A stretch of DNA of 64,000 nucleotides from Desulfurococcales archaeon (GCA_027022365.1 JALVYU010000007.1:124001-188000), one strand, 5' to 3'. Shown: positions 46,544 to 56,355, numbered from the stretch's first letter. The notes: generated by a model not told the origin, from the letters alone. Program-made: numbers and translations.

Positions 46544-48079
46544 CAACGATACCAACTGTTCATACTCACCAGCCGCAATCTTATCACATAGTTTATCGAT
46601 AACTATTTTTGACCATGGAAGCTCTTCGCCCGGCTCATAACCATTGAATACGTAATTAATACTATAGTTTGTCATTTTCAGCGCCTTCCTCCATCCAGAC
46701 AGGCCGCCACCAAACTTGGCGGCCTGTAGTAAGGTCTCAGAAATGTCTCTTCCCGCCAATGCAATTGCAGCTTGCATCACAGCCCATCTCACATCATAGT
46801 CTCTGAAATCAACATGTCTTCGCAACCTATTTTTCAGTGATTTTATTAAACGCTTGAGCCTAACGGGGTCGGGCATACCTATCCACTGAAACAGCGTCCT
46901 TGGCTTAGGGATGAGAGGATTTACACTAACAACTATCTTTCTACCCTTCCTCTTCGCCCTACTACTTATTTTTTCTATATATTTTATTTCATCAAGATCT
47001 ATATTTTCGAGTCCTCTAACACCTACTATCATGTATATCTTTAGGTCGAATCCTTTATCAAGTATTAATTCTAGATCATCAAGCAATTCTTTTCCATAGT
47101 ATTTCCCGAAAACATATTTCTTGGCGGGAAGAAATGATTCTGGAGCAATTGTGATGGTTTTCTGGCCAAGCCTACTTATTAATTCTAGAGAATCTTCATC
47201 AAGATGATCGATCCTCATACTTGGAAGCACAGCACCAATATTGTTTTCCACCAAATACTCCAATAATTCCTTCTCGTAATGATTGCCTAGGAAACATAAT
47301 GAGTAAATAACTATTCTATTTACATTATTCATGCGTATACCATGCTCAACAAGATTTTTCATAACATGAAAACTCCGCACACGATACGGCTTGAATAATC
47401 TGCCCTCCATGCAGAACCTACACCAGTATTTGCAGCCCCTGCTTGTTTCGAGGAGGAAGCCACGGCCATAGACAGGCTCGATCTCTGTATTCTGGATTTG
47501 TTTAACTGGATAGAATGACTTATCTAGATCACTGACAAAGGATTTTCTGGCGTTCTCCTTAATATCCGGAACATAGACGTCATTATATGAAGCTATCTTC
47601 TCTAGGTATTCCTTCTTATCCCTAATTTCAACCCAATCCTTGACGAGACGCGGGATAGTGTTCTCGATTTCTCCAATTATGAATGCGTCAATGAAATCAG
47701 AGTAAGGTATAGGATTGGATATCACTACCGGGCCGCCAGCAATTATAACTTGTTTTCTCTTTTTTCTATATGGTTCTATACCTGCAGATAGGAGAGCTCT
47801 AAGAACATCTATTATTGAGAGCTCGTAGTGGAGGCTCACGATGATCAGTTCGAAGCTCCTAAGAGGGGCTCCTGTCTCTATACTTCTAGGAGGGGGTTCT
47901 TCTCCTTGGAACTTCTTTATGTGGAAGCGTTCCAAGTATACATCATCTATATTGTTTACCATATAGTATATCATATGGGTTGGGAGACTAGATAACATAG
48001 CCTCATATGTGGACGGAAATAAATAGGCGATTCTGGCCATACCAGCCCTAAATTTTTTAAGTACAAGATTGAATTCCAT
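46514..48079 (-). CDS. Radical SAM protein with B12-binding-like N-terminus (COG1032)
   Basis: 521 residues. The N-terminal about 180 residues resemble a cobalamin-binding Rossmann-like domain (RIAYLFPSTYEAMLSS, VIIAGGPVVISNPIPY). The cluster motif CKYWCRFC gives C216, C220 and C223, followed by the radical SAM barrel with VVSVNPLIPKPRTLFQW, which is common in COG1032 enzymes. The reaction is unknown; methylation or methylthiolation-type chemistry is possible. It starts at ATG 48079 behind GGGGAGGC. Its 3' end overlaps the convergent HMGR-like gene by 30 bp. Confidence 0.85.
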   Translation of the reverse strand: MEFNLVLKKFRAGMARIAYLFPSTYEAMLSSLPTHMIYYMVNNIDDVYLERFHIKKFQGEEPPPRSIETGAPLRSFELIIVSLHYELSIIDVLRALLSAGIEPYRKKRKQVIIAGGPVVISNPIPYSDFIDAFIIGEIENTIPRLVKDWVEIRDKKEYLEKIASYNDVYVPDIKENARKSFVSDLDKSFYPVKQIQNTEIEPVYGRGFLLETSRGCKYWCRFCMEGRLFKPYRVRSFHVMKNLVEHGIRMNNVNRIVIYSLCFLGNHYEKELLEYLVENNIGAVLPSMRIDHLDEDSLELISRLGQKTITIAPESFLPAKKYVFGKYYGKELLDDLELILDKGFDLKIYMIVGVRGLENIDLDEIKYIEKISSRAKRKGRKIVVSVNPLIPKPRTLFQWIGMPDPVRLKRLIKSLKNRLRRHVDFRDYDVRWAVMQAAIALAGRDISETLLQAAKFGGGLSGWRKALKMTNYSINYVFNGYEPGEELPWSKIVIDKLCDKIAAGEYEQLVSLLRSASGDHS

Positions 48080-48150
48080 TCAAGCCTCCCCTATGTACGA
48101 TAAGTTTATGAATTGCATGGTCTTGGATATATTATAATCGGTGGAAGGCT

Positions 48151-49365
48151 TTGGATCATTATGAGAAGTTCTATAGCCGCGTGGCAAAATCCATACAAGC
48201 CTCGGAGATCAGGGAGCTCCTTGCAATCATTAAGCAGAGACAAGACGTTATCAGCCTCGCTGGAGGCGTACCTGATCCTAGAACCTTCCCTATTGATTAT
48301 CTCGCAAAAATAACCTATGATATAATTAAGAATAAAGGTGCTTATGCTCTCCAGTATAGTGAGACTAAAGGCATATTGGAAGTCCGCGAGATGCTGTCGG
48401 AGTTTCTCTATAAGGCAAGAGGAATAGTTGTTGATGCAGAAAACGTTATAATAACTACTGGTAGCCAGCAGGGACTCGACCTTATCGCGAGGGCTCTGAT
48501 AGATCCGGGTGATGTTGTGATCACTGAGAATCCTTCATATCTTGCGGCATTGGGTGCTTTTAAGATTAGAGGTGCAGAACTAGTAGGCATTAAGATCGAT
48601 AAGAATGGTATGAGGACTGATATTCTCGAGGATACTGTTAAGAAGCTGGTTAAAGAAGGTAAGAAGATAAAGTTTATCTACACCATTCCAGTAGCTCAGA
48701 ACCCAGCTGGAACCACGATGCCTCCTGAGAGAAAGAAGCATCTAATAGAGATCGCCAACAAGTATGATATTCTCGTCGTCGAGGATGATCCTTATAGTTA
48801 CTTTGTCTTCGATGACACGGTGGACGTAAGGCCGGTTAAAACATGGGACACAGAGGATAGAGTCATCTACATGAGCACTATAAGCAAGATACTAGCGCCG
48901 GGACTCAGGATAGGCTGGATAGCCGCGCCGAAAATGCTCACCCGCAAATTAGAGCTAGTAAAACAGTATATGGACCTCCACACCCCGACGCTTAATCAGT
49001 ATATAGTTGCAGAGGCTATCCGCTCGGGATTCATACTGGAGCATGCAAACAAGATAGCCCCTATATATAAGGAAAAAAGAGACGCCATGCTCAAGGCAAT
49101 AAAAGACTACTTCCCCGAGAACGTATGGTACACTGAGCCTGTCGGAGGCTTCTTCGTATTCGTATATGTCAACAAGCCCGGCTTCGACACTAAAAAACTG
49201 ATGAAAGTTGCCCTAGACAAGTATAAGGTGGCATATGTCCCTGGCAAGAGCTTCCACACCGATGGCTCAGGAGCAAATAGTATGAGACTAAGCTTTAGCT
49301 TCCCGCCACCAGAGGTCATCGTAGAGGGTATTAGAAGACTCGCAGAGATGATTAAGAACGAGTAA
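48151..49365 (+). CDS. Fold-type I PLP aminotransferase (aromatic/2-aminoadipate type)
   Basis: 404 residues. LAGGVPDPRTFP and LQYSETKGILEVREML are N-terminal hallmarks; the PLP lysine is K246 in STISKILAPGLRIGW; MRLSFSFPPPE holds the carboxylate-binding arginine. It resembles archaeal multi-substrate aminotransferases (LysN/Aro8-like) acting on 2-aminoadipate, aromatic or branched-chain amino acids with 2-oxoglutarate. The TTG start follows GGTGG. The substrate cannot be fixed from sequence. Confidence 0.93.
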   Translation: MDHYEKFYSRVAKSIQASEIRELLAIIKQRQDVISLAGGVPDPRTFPIDYLAKITYDIIKNKGAYALQYSETKGILEVREMLSEFLYKARGIVVDAENVIITTGSQQGLDLIARALIDPGDVVITENPSYLAALGAFKIRGAELVGIKIDKNGMRTDILEDTVKKLVKEGKKIKFIYTIPVAQNPAGTTMPPERKKHLIEIANKYDILVVEDDPYSYFVFDDTVDVRPVKTWDTEDRVIYMSTISKILAPGLRIGWIAAPKMLTRKLELVKQYMDLHTPTLNQYIVAEAIRSGFILEHANKIAPIYKEKRDAMLKAIKDYFPENVWYTEPVGGFFVFVYVNKPGFDTKKLMKVALDKYKVAYVPGKSFHTDGSGANSMRLSFSFPPPEVIVEGIRRLAEMIKNE

Positions 49366-50230
49366 ATGATATGATAACGCCGGGCTTAGGCGGGGGCACT
49401 AATCCGAATACATCAACAATATTGTTTAGCTCTACAAAGCCTAGTAGCCTCCTAATTTTTTCGACAACTTCTCTCTTATACTCGATCCTAGAAGGCATAG
49501 GCATAATGACCTCTACTCTCCTAATAGAGTGCATCAACATAATAGAAACCCTATTAATTAAAGGAGAAACGACAAGCTTCGAAATGCCCCGCCTTAGCAA
49601 GCTTCTAAGCATCCAGGGGGCATTTGAGGTATATACAACTGATGAATATTCTTCTTTCAAGTATTCAAGTGATTGGATCGGGACAAGACCAACAGATCTA
49701 GCGTACCTCAAAGACTCTCTCCTAACACATATAATCTCAGGACTGCCACCATCCGAAAGAACATGTAGAGCGGTCATTAGACCTGAAACGCCGCAACCGA
49801 CAATCAACGGATTAGGCCCGGCCTCCAATGCTAGTCTATATGATAGTGAAGCGATACATGATAGTGCTGATAATGGTCTAGGCACAGTATTCGTTACACC
49901 TATAATGTGCTCTTCGGGAACGACGACATATGTGGATAAAAGTCCATCGAGATCAACAGACAATAAGCCTTTGTATGATACTGGCGAGACGAATGCTACC
50001 TTACCGCTAAGTCCTTCGTTGGCAGATGGTGCCTCCAGAACCCTTATAACACCTGTTGAGCCTAGAGCAACTGGTTTATCGATAGGATATATACCGTTGA
50101 TAACTGCGTTTTCAATACCATCAATAAATACATGGAGGGGTTTACCTATGATGTATCCCCTAGGAACAATTTGCGCTGGCAACTCCAAAGTTCTAACTAC
50201 TCCATCATATACTATCTTCACTACCCTCAA
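49352..50230 (-). CDS. Zinc-less medium-chain dehydrogenase-like protein
   Basis: About 292 residues. The middle has a Rossmann motif PLIVGCGVSGLMTALHVL, and the N-terminal part keeps the order of the GroES-like domain of medium-chain alcohol dehydrogenases, ending in TYVVVPEEHI. The GHE and cysteine zinc ligands of that family are missing. It may be a non-zinc reductase or an inactive paralogue. The TTG at 50230 follows GGGTGG; the frame is open further upstream. It is divergent from the HTH regulator gene, 66 bp away, which may control it. Confidence 0.7.
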   Translation of the reverse strand: MRVVKIVYDGVVRTLELPAQIVPRGYIIGKPLHVFIDGIENAVINGIYPIDKPVALGSTGVIRVLEAPSANEGLSGKVAFVSPVSYKGLLSVDLDGLLSTYVVVPEEHIIGVTNTVPRPLSALSCIASLSYRLALEAGPNPLIVGCGVSGLMTALHVLSDGGSPEIICVRRESLRYARSVGLVPIQSLEYLKEEYSSVVYTSNAPWMLRSLLRRGISKLVVSPLINRVSIMLMHSIRRVEVIMPMPSRIEYKREVVEKIRRLLGFVELNNIVDVFGLVPPPKPGVIISFTRS

Positions 50231-50296
50231 AATACCAGCCACCCAGAATACTATTAGGGTGGCAAGAAAATTAAGTAGGTTGTACTGGTGATTACA

Positions 50297-50647
50297 TTGG
50301 ATGACGAGTACGGAATAGTTCATTGGATCAGCAAGGATGCCAGATACAGGATAATCGAGCTACTCCTAACAACACGAAGCGTTAGACAATTGGCGAATGA
50401 GCTCGGTGTATCAGCAACAGCCGTGAAAAAATATTTAGAGCGGAAAACCCATCCAAGCGATACAACGATGATAAAACTGCTAACAATACTAGCTCCGTAC
50501 GAGCAGGACAAGGTATATGAGCTTATAATAAACGATTTATTTGACGCCCTTACAAGACTAATAGAGCTGATAGGAGACAATGAACGCCTCCTCAACATAG
50601 TCAGGGAAAAATTAAAGGAGGTTGAACTATTCGTTGAGCGAAGATAA
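50297..50647 (+). CDS. HTH-domain DNA-binding regulator
   Basis: About 116 residues. A helix-turn-helix (SVRQLANELGVSATAVKKYLERKTHPS, about residues 28-54) of the lambda-repressor/Cro-like type is followed by a helical C-terminal region (LFDALTRLIELIGDNERLL). The TTG at 50297 has GGTGAT 4 nt upstream; a GTG lies at 50288. Being divergent from the dehydrogenase-like gene, it may autoregulate the shared promoter region. The target is unknown. Confidence 0.75.
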   Translation: MDDEYGIVHWISKDARYRIIELLLTTRSVRQLANELGVSATAVKKYLERKTHPSDTTMIKLLTILAPYEQDKVYELIINDLFDALTRLIELIGDNERLLNIVREKLKEVELFVERR

Positions 50648-51014
50648 ACCATTTTTCGCTACTGGTGAGATAATTCAAGACTACTCATTGCTCAAAAAAT
50701 ACTGGGAACTGCTCAAGAAGAAAGGAAAAGACGTAGAACCTGCTCTTCTATCCAGAGAGGACTTTGATTATATCAAAAAATTAATTAGACGAAGAAGGAT
50801 CAGGCTAGACGAGATCTACGATATCATCGTAAATTACTTTATTGATAGGATTGATCCCGAGACAGCGCTCAATGCATATAAGGAGACATATGGTGTAGAA
50901 ATAGACCCCGAGACAGCTAGGCGGAAAATAGCTGAGATAATGGCTGGGTGGCTTATTGAGGCCTCAAGTTATCTCGGTAATATCAAGATAAACATTCCGT
51001 GGAAGAATAAGTAG
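50634..51014 (+). CDS. Hypothetical helical protein
   Basis: About 126 residues, almost all helical and highly charged, with IKKLIRRRRIRLDEIYDIIV and two similar DPETA turns (DRIDPETALNAY, EIDPETARRKI). No membrane segments. It overlaps the end of the HTH gene, with GGAGG at 50617-50621 and TTG codons at 50622 and 50634; I prefer 50634 because 50622 touches the ribosome site. Probably co-transcribed with the regulator. The family is not recognised. Confidence 0.65.
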   Translation: MSEDKPFFATGEIIQDYSLLKKYWELLKKKGKDVEPALLSREDFDYIKKLIRRRRIRLDEIYDIIVNYFIDRIDPETALNAYKETYGVEIDPETARRKIAEIMAGWLIEASSYLGNIKINIPWKNK

Positions 51015-51200
51015 GGGACGCCGATTCGTATCGAGGATATCGAGTGGATCGTCCATGACAATGTCGCACCAATCACTAAAATCATCGCAAATAACTAATC
51101 TTTTCTCGCAAATATTTAGAAGATCCCTTAATTGTCTACATGGTTCCATAAAATCAAGTTTCTCCAAAACTATGACCACATTTATGCAGGGATGACTCAT
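50964..51200 (-). CDS. Small hypothetical protein on the opposite strand
   Basis: 78 residues with balanced composition and alternating strand/helix (VVIVLEKLDFMEPCRQL, LVICDDFSDWCDIV, LILPRNVYLDI). The ATG at 51200 has GGAGTG 6 nt upstream. Its 3' end overlaps the plus-strand gene by 51 bp, and the remainder fills an otherwise empty 184-bp gap. Its start codon shares bases with the start codon of the divergent gene at 51199. It is plausible, but conservation is needed for certainty. Confidence 0.4.
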   Translation of the reverse strand: MSHPCINVVIVLEKLDFMEPCRQLRDLLNICEKRLVICDDFSDWCDIVMDDPLDILDTNRRPLLILPRNVYLDITEIT

Positions 51201-51471
51201 GATTTCACTCCAGGATATCATAGATATTACTGCAAGCATAATAAAAGAATTGAGATATAGGTACGGGGAAACATATGTTGAGAAGTTTAAGGATAGAAAA
51301 ACAAAGGTAGAAATCTATATGGTCATAAATAAACGTAGAGCTAAAATTATTGTGGATAAATATAGTGAAAAAGTAAGAGTTTATACTGGCCTTAAAGGTC
51401 AGGAGATAGCGATCAGGCGAATATTTACGAGAGAAATAGAAAAACAGAAGAGGCTGAAAAGATTTGCCTGA
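51199..51471 (+). CDS. Small basic hypothetical protein
   Basis: 90 residues, strongly basic, with an initial helix (LQDIIDITASIIKELRYRYG) and a beta-rich middle (KVEIYMVINKRRAKIIVDKY). Composition suggests nucleic-acid binding. ATG with a weak AGGGA upstream. Overlaps the DUF2192-like gene by 8 bp, so the two are coupled. Family not recognised. Confidence 0.6.
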   Translation: MISLQDIIDITASIIKELRYRYGETYVEKFKDRKTKVEIYMVINKRRAKIIVDKYSEKVRVYTGLKGQEIAIRRIFTREIEKQKRLKRFA

Positions 51472-52219
51472 CCGAAACCCCTATAGGAAAAGGATCCAGA
51501 TCATCGTAGACCTGCTCGGCGAGATAGTCCGGCATGGAAACGTCACTACAAGGGAAGAACTACGAGAACTCGTCAAACAGACGTATGAGAAGTATGGGAT
51601 AGTCCCGATTAAAGGTAAAGCTTCTCCTCCGGATCTCTACGATAAAGAGATTGCTAGCCTGTATGTTATAGCGAAGTATGGACTAGCTCTCGATGATGAG
51701 TATCCATCCTTATTCAGCAACTTGTTCTATACAGAAGAGAAATACGAGGAAGCCATAAAGAAAATCTTGGAAGACAAATACGAGGAGGCACGGAAACTCC
51801 TCCTAGAAGCGTCTTCTCAAGATCAAATAGATAGCAATACTGTTGCTCGCATGCTGAGAGTAGCGTTCACAAAGCTTCTCTTCGGCTTCATGACAGAGGA
51901 AGAGTTCGCGGAGATACTACGAAAAACAGCCGAAGCAATACCTGAAGAAGAAAGAACTGTTCGGAACTTCGTAAGATTCTATATAGCCTTCAAGGTCGCC
52001 GAGATGATATCCAAAGGAGAGATAAGGAATAAAGGATTCAAAGAAGCATCTAAGAAAGCGATAGGTTTGCGTCTGGGATTCCCACGTATAGCGCCACGCG
52101 ACGACTACATAGAGGCTATAGCTAAGGAGGTATTCATGGTTCCTGACAAAATATTGGAGAAGATCCTTGTAGTCAATCGTGGAGAAAAGAATGATAAGAA
52201 CAAAGGGAACAGCTCCTAA
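51464..52219 (+). CDS. Archaeal conserved protein, probably DUF2192
   Basis: 251 residues, helical, beginning NPYRKRIQIIVDLLGEIVRHG and ending with a Lys/Asn-rich tail. The length and N-terminal pattern recall DUF2192 (COG4919) of Crenarchaeota, from memory. No catalytic motif. The TTG start overlaps the preceding gene. Convergent with the lhr gene, 7 bp apart. Confidence 0.6.
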   Translation: MPDRNPYRKRIQIIVDLLGEIVRHGNVTTREELRELVKQTYEKYGIVPIKGKASPPDLYDKEIASLYVIAKYGLALDDEYPSLFSNLFYTEEKYEEAIKKILEDKYEEARKLLLEASSQDQIDSNTVARMLRVAFTKLLFGFMTEEEFAEILRKTAEAIPEEERTVRNFVRFYIAFKVAEMISKGEIRNKGFKEASKKAIGLRLGFPRIAPRDDYIEAIAKEVFMVPDKILEKILVVNRGEKNDKNKGNSS

Positions 52220-52226
52220 AAACAGA

Positions 52227-54869
52227 TTATTTTGATAGATCAATACCTTTCATACGTAGTATTTCGAGTACTTTATCGTGGAGTCTCATTATTAGTTTCC
52301 TCATATCCTCCATGAGAACCACGTCGCTGTAACCATGAGCTATTATATTATGGGCAAATGGGCTTGGAACCGTTGTCGGTCCGAACACGACAATACCGAT
52401 CTCGCCCTTATCGATTTTTTCGAGAACTTCTTTAGCAGCATCTATATGCATATAGTCCTCCAGGATCTCCCTGTACGTCTCCTTCAAAACAGGGAAGTTA
52501 GGGATATCCTCGACAGCTCTGAGTAGCTCCTCGGCATTGATTTGTAGTTTATGAACACTCTTCTCGTACCCCCTATACCTTCTGAGGATCATGAATGAAC
52601 GGACAGCACAGTGTCTAAATCTTCTTTTCAGCATCTCGGTTCTTCGTAGGACCTTTTTGAGCACATCTTCGACGTTATTGGGGGTTATCATTCTGAATAT
52701 TGCTTTCCAGTCTCCATTCGGATGACCCTTTATGCTCAGCATGAATCCATTATCGGTCACAGTTATCTTGACATTAACTCCTAATGTTTTTCCGACGAAA
52801 TAGGCGTAGGCTCTTGATAATGCAGCATTAACACGTCTCCCGAACAAGCTATGAACAATTATGTTTCTTTCATGGGGCTCGTCATACACCTCTATCATTA
52901 TGAGTTTATCGCTAGGAATTACTCCCTCGGTGAACAATATTTGTTCCCTGATGTACTCGTATATATTCTCGGCCGCTGTTTTCTGTAGCCTGTAATTCTT
53001 CCTTAGCCACTCGACTACTTTCTCCTTGGGCTCCATCATTATCTTCTCGGCGACTAGCCTCCTAAACTTGCCAACCTCTAGTGCTGAGTCGTAAGCTAGT
53101 GGTAGCATTTCGCTGAACCAGCTGGGAACGGTTGGACGTGCGCCATCCGCGGGTTTCACTATGACGCGGAATCCACGGCTTCCCAAGTACTCGTATACTC
53201 GCCCACCAAGCACGAAAAGATCTCCAGGGACGAGGTATTCTACGAAAGACTCTTCCAGAGTCCCAACGTATTTACCATCTATTGTGAATACATGTGCCTT
53301 GCTCTCATCGGGAATAGTACCTATGTTTTGATAATAAATCATACGTGCACTCCTCTTTCTACCAAAGACACCCTCTTCTTCATCAAACCATATCTTTGAG
53401 TATACTTTTGCATGCTCGAAATAATCACCGTATCTTCCGCTCAAATATCTTAATACGCTCATATAGTCTTCCCAGGAAAGATCGTGGAACGTATAGCTTC
53501 TCCTTATAAGCCTATAGGCTTCATTCACATGCCATTTCTTTTCAAGCGATAAACCAACAATATGTTGCGCAAGGACATCAAGGGGGTTCCGAGGTATCCT
53601 GACACGGTCTATCTTATGCTCATACGCAGCCTTAGCGAGCACTGTGCATTCCACTAGATCGTCTCTGTCGACAACGATGATCCTGCCCTTACTAACCTCC
53701 CTAATATGGTGGCCTGCCCTCCCTATCCTCTGAAGTAGTCTCGAGACGCTCTTGGGACTGCTGAGCAGGACAACGAGATCAATGTAGCCTATATCTATTC
53801 CAAGCTCTAGGCTTGTAGAACTTACTATTGCTCGTAGTTCGCCTTTTTTCAGCTTCTCTTCTATCTCTAACCGTACCTCTCTACTGAGACTACTGTGATG
53901 AGCTTCTATCTTATCGACGTCGATTATTTTTTCCTTCTCCATGATTTTTCTCAGTTTATAGACGACTCTCTCCGTCGCGCTTCTCGTGTTAGTAAAGATT
54001 AGGGTAGTCTTGTGGTGTTTGATCAAATTAATGAGTGTCCTGTATATTTTCTCCTGGATCTCCTCTGCCGTTGCATGGACAAGGTCTCTGAGAGGCGATA
54101 ATACCCTGATATCTATTGGCTTGGCGAACCTGGCATCCACAATGACACAGTCTCTGGGCTCACCATTATCGTTGTATCCGACAAGGAATTTAGCTACCTC
54201 TTCGAGTGGCGCTATCGTGGCACTTAATCCTATTCTCGTCAGTGGACGGCCTACGAGATTCTCTAGTCTTTCAATACTAAGGCTCAGATGGCTGCCGCGC
54301 TTACTGCTGGCTAGTTCGTGTATTTCATCTATGATCACTACCTCTGCAGTCCTTAGTCTTTCTCTGAACTTCGGAGCATTCAGCGCTATGGCAAGACTCT
54401 CCGGGGTAGTGATCAATATATGTGGAGGATCTCTGGTCATTCTTTGTTTCTCACTAGGACTAGTATCGCTTGTTCTGACAGCTACTTTTATCTTGGGCAG
54501 GATCTTCCCCATCTTCTCCGCTACTTCCCTTATCTCAGTAATTGGCCTTATCAGGTTTCGATACATATCATTATTGAGAGCGCGGAGCGGGCTAACATAT
54601 ACGACTCTTATTCCTTCGGGAAGCTCCCCATTTTCCTCGTAATATTTGTAGAGATCATCTATTATTCCGAGAAAAACAGCCAAGGTCTTACCTGTACCGG
54701 TTGGAGACGAGATCAGTGTATTCATGCGTCGCTTAATAAGTGGGATTGCCATGCGCTGGGGCGGTGTGAAAGTCTCAAATCTAGACTTAAACCATTTCCG
54801 AACATACGGTCTCAGTAATCTATAGATGTATCTATCACTGTATGCCTTCTTGGCAAATCTTATTGGCAA
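52227..54869 (-). CDS. lhr: Lhr-family ATP-dependent helicase
   Basis: About 880 residues. RecA1 carries the Q-motif region FTPPQRMAIPLI, Walker A SPTGTGKT, motif Ia YVSPLRALNND, motif Ib TPESLA, DEIH and SAT; RecA2 carries IFTNTR, SSTSLELGIDIG and QRIGRAGHH. A winged helix and the Lhr-specific C-terminal domain follow (about 400-880). Archaeal Lhr enzymes are 3'-5' helicases acting on DNA forks and R-loops. The TTG at 54869 is preferred over the GTG at 54878 because of the GGGTGAT site. Confidence 0.95.
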   Translation of the reverse strand: MPIRFAKKAYSDRYIYRLLRPYVRKWFKSRFETFTPPQRMAIPLIKRRMNTLISSPTGTGKTLAVFLGIIDDLYKYYEENGELPEGIRVVYVSPLRALNNDMYRNLIRPITEIREVAEKMGKILPKIKVAVRTSDTSPSEKQRMTRDPPHILITTPESLAIALNAPKFRERLRTAEVVIIDEIHELASSKRGSHLSLSIERLENLVGRPLTRIGLSATIAPLEEVAKFLVGYNDNGEPRDCVIVDARFAKPIDIRVLSPLRDLVHATAEEIQEKIYRTLINLIKHHKTTLIFTNTRSATERVVYKLRKIMEKEKIIDVDKIEAHHSSLSREVRLEIEEKLKKGELRAIVSSTSLELGIDIGYIDLVVLLSSPKSVSRLLQRIGRAGHHIREVSKGRIIVVDRDDLVECTVLAKAAYEHKIDRVRIPRNPLDVLAQHIVGLSLEKKWHVNEAYRLIRRSYTFHDLSWEDYMSVLRYLSGRYGDYFEHAKVYSKIWFDEEEGVFGRKRSARMIYYQNIGTIPDESKAHVFTIDGKYVGTLEESFVEYLVPGDLFVLGGRVYEYLGSRGFRVIVKPADGARPTVPSWFSEMLPLAYDSALEVGKFRRLVAEKIMMEPKEKVVEWLRKNYRLQKTAAENIYEYIREQILFTEGVIPSDKLIMIEVYDEPHERNIIVHSLFGRRVNAALSRAYAYFVGKTLGVNVKITVTDNGFMLSIKGHPNGDWKAIFRMITPNNVEDVLKKVLRRTEMLKRRFRHCAVRSFMILRRYRGYEKSVHKLQINAEELLRAVEDIPNFPVLKETYREILEDYMHIDAAKEVLEKIDKGEIGIVVFGPTTVPSPFAHNIIAHGYSDVVLMEDMRKLIMRLHDKVLEILRMKGIDLSK

Positions 54870-54948
54870 AACAATCACCCTTGAAAAACAGTGGGGCTGG
54901 GGAACAGTATTTGTTAGGCCTCGTTTATTGTTTATTTCTTGTTATCCC

Positions 54949-56355
54949 TTATCGCCTGATTATGTCTTCGAACCACCTGTAGCAGGTATAAATGTATCCC
55001 AGACTATATGCTATGAACCAGAGTCCGGTATAGATTAGATTTATTAAAAACAGATATAATCCGAACAGGAAAGTCGTCGCTCCAATGATCAGTTCCCATG
55101 GTACTCTATATCCATGGGTCTTTTCCTCGTGCCTCCCCTTAGGTGTTCTCTTGTATATGAAGGGCATCCTAAGCAGTGCTTTGAATGAAGCATAGGTTAA
55201 GGTAGGTGTCAATGAAACTGTTGTAGCAGATGATCTGCCTAGGTTCACGATTATCCGCCATATATTGCTATCTGACTCTCTGAGCGAGTCTATGTAGGAG
55301 TAGGCGTAGACAGCTGCTGATACTATCCATGGAATACCCATAAACCAGTACAGCTGAAGGTAGTCGATGGGCGATAAGATACATGCAATCACTAGCATCA
55401 AGACACCTATTATCCCGAGAACTGCCGGAGTATATTGGAGGAGAAACACCAAGCTATCAAGACGGGCAAATAGTGGATATGGTGCAAGTATTATGTCTTT
55501 GAACCTTGACAACGCAACATCTAATGCACCATAAGCCCATCTCTCCTGCTGAATCCGTAAGCTCCTATATCTTCTGGGTACTTCAACCAACACCTTGTTC
55601 TTATCGTAGTACAGTATCCTCTTGCCCAGCCTCATCAGTCTGGCACCGATCTCCATGTCGTCTTGGATCCTCCTCTCATCCCATCCTCTAAGCTCTTTTT
55701 TAAGCACCTTGGCTTTGTAGAGTGTTCCCGTACCCAGAGGGAACACTGGTAAGCCTCTGCCCGCTCTCCCCTTATAGATTGTATCGACAACAAATTTCAT
55801 CGAATAAGCTATTGCTTCGGCTATACGGCTATCCCTGTTTTTCGGGGCCCACCTAGCTACAACAGCATCAGCTTCTCCCTCCTCTATCAGTTTGGCTGCA
55901 TTAACCAGGAATTCCTCATCTATACGGCTATCAACATCCATGACGTAAACGTATCTACCACTGGAAGCATACAGGCCCACATTGAGGGCACCTGTCCTGA
56001 ACCCTCTTGCCTCGCTCCTCCATATTAGTGACACGTCTAAGCCCTTCTCTCTCCATTTCTCGACTATGTTTCTTATTTGGTCTAGTCTCTTGGGAGGATC
56101 ATCAGAGACTACTATGACCTCCTTATCGATCTTTAGTTGAGAGAGGAAAGCAAGGGCTTCATACAATAGTTCAAAAGGCTCTTTCCTAATAGGGATAATT
56201 ATTGACACGCGTCCGAGACGCGCCCCATTGTACTTGGGCGTTGGAAGCCTATACTTCTTTTTCGAGTGATACATTATTGTCTGAAACAAGAAGAGGATTG
56301 TTGATGGAACCATTATCAGTACTAGTCCTATAATCCCTATTATAGCGGCATCCAT
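54949..56355 (-). CDS. Membrane glycosyltransferase, family GT2 (processive type)
   Basis: 468 residues. An N-terminal membrane helix (about 5-28), then the GT2 catalytic core with IIIPIRKEPFELLYEAL, DVDSR (donor/metal site), RIQDDMEIGARL (acceptor base region) and QQERWAYG (the QxxRW product-channel motif). Several C-terminal helices follow. The motif set is that of cellulose/hyaluronan-synthase-like processive enzymes, so it may make or extend a surface polysaccharide or glycolipid. Single gene, ATG at 56355. Confidence 0.9.
   Translation of the reverse strand: MDAAIIGIIGLVLIMVPSTILFLFQTIMYHSKKKYRLPTPKYNGARLGRVSIIIPIRKEPFELLYEALAFLSQLKIDKEVIVVSDDPPKRLDQIRNIVEKWREKGLDVSLIWRSEARGFRTGALNVGLYASSGRYVYVMDVDSRIDEEFLVNAAKLIEEGEADAVVARWAPKNRDSRIAEAIAYSMKFVVDTIYKGRAGRGLPVFPLGTGTLYKAKVLKKELRGWDERRIQDDMEIGARLMRLGKRILYYDKNKVLVEVPRRYRSLRIQQERWAYGALDVALSRFKDIILAPYPLFARLDSLVFLLQYTPAVLGIIGVLMLVIACILSPIDYLQLYWFMGIPWIVSAAVYAYSYIDSLRESDSNIWRIIVNLGRSSATTVSLTPTLTYASFKALLRMPFIYKRTPKGRHEEKTHGYRVPWELIIGATTFLFGLYLFLINLIYTGLWFIAYSLGYIYTCYRWFEDIIRR

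Noticed and set aside
49371-50291. A 306-codon open frame antisense to the dehydrogenase-like gene
   Set aside because: Its product is Ser/Thr/Pro-rich without fold signals, while the opposite strand has a Rossmann motif and a ribosome site. It is a codon-bias shadow.
53986-54642. A 218-codon open frame antisense to lhr
   Set aside because: It lies entirely opposite conserved helicase motifs and has no plausible family or start context.
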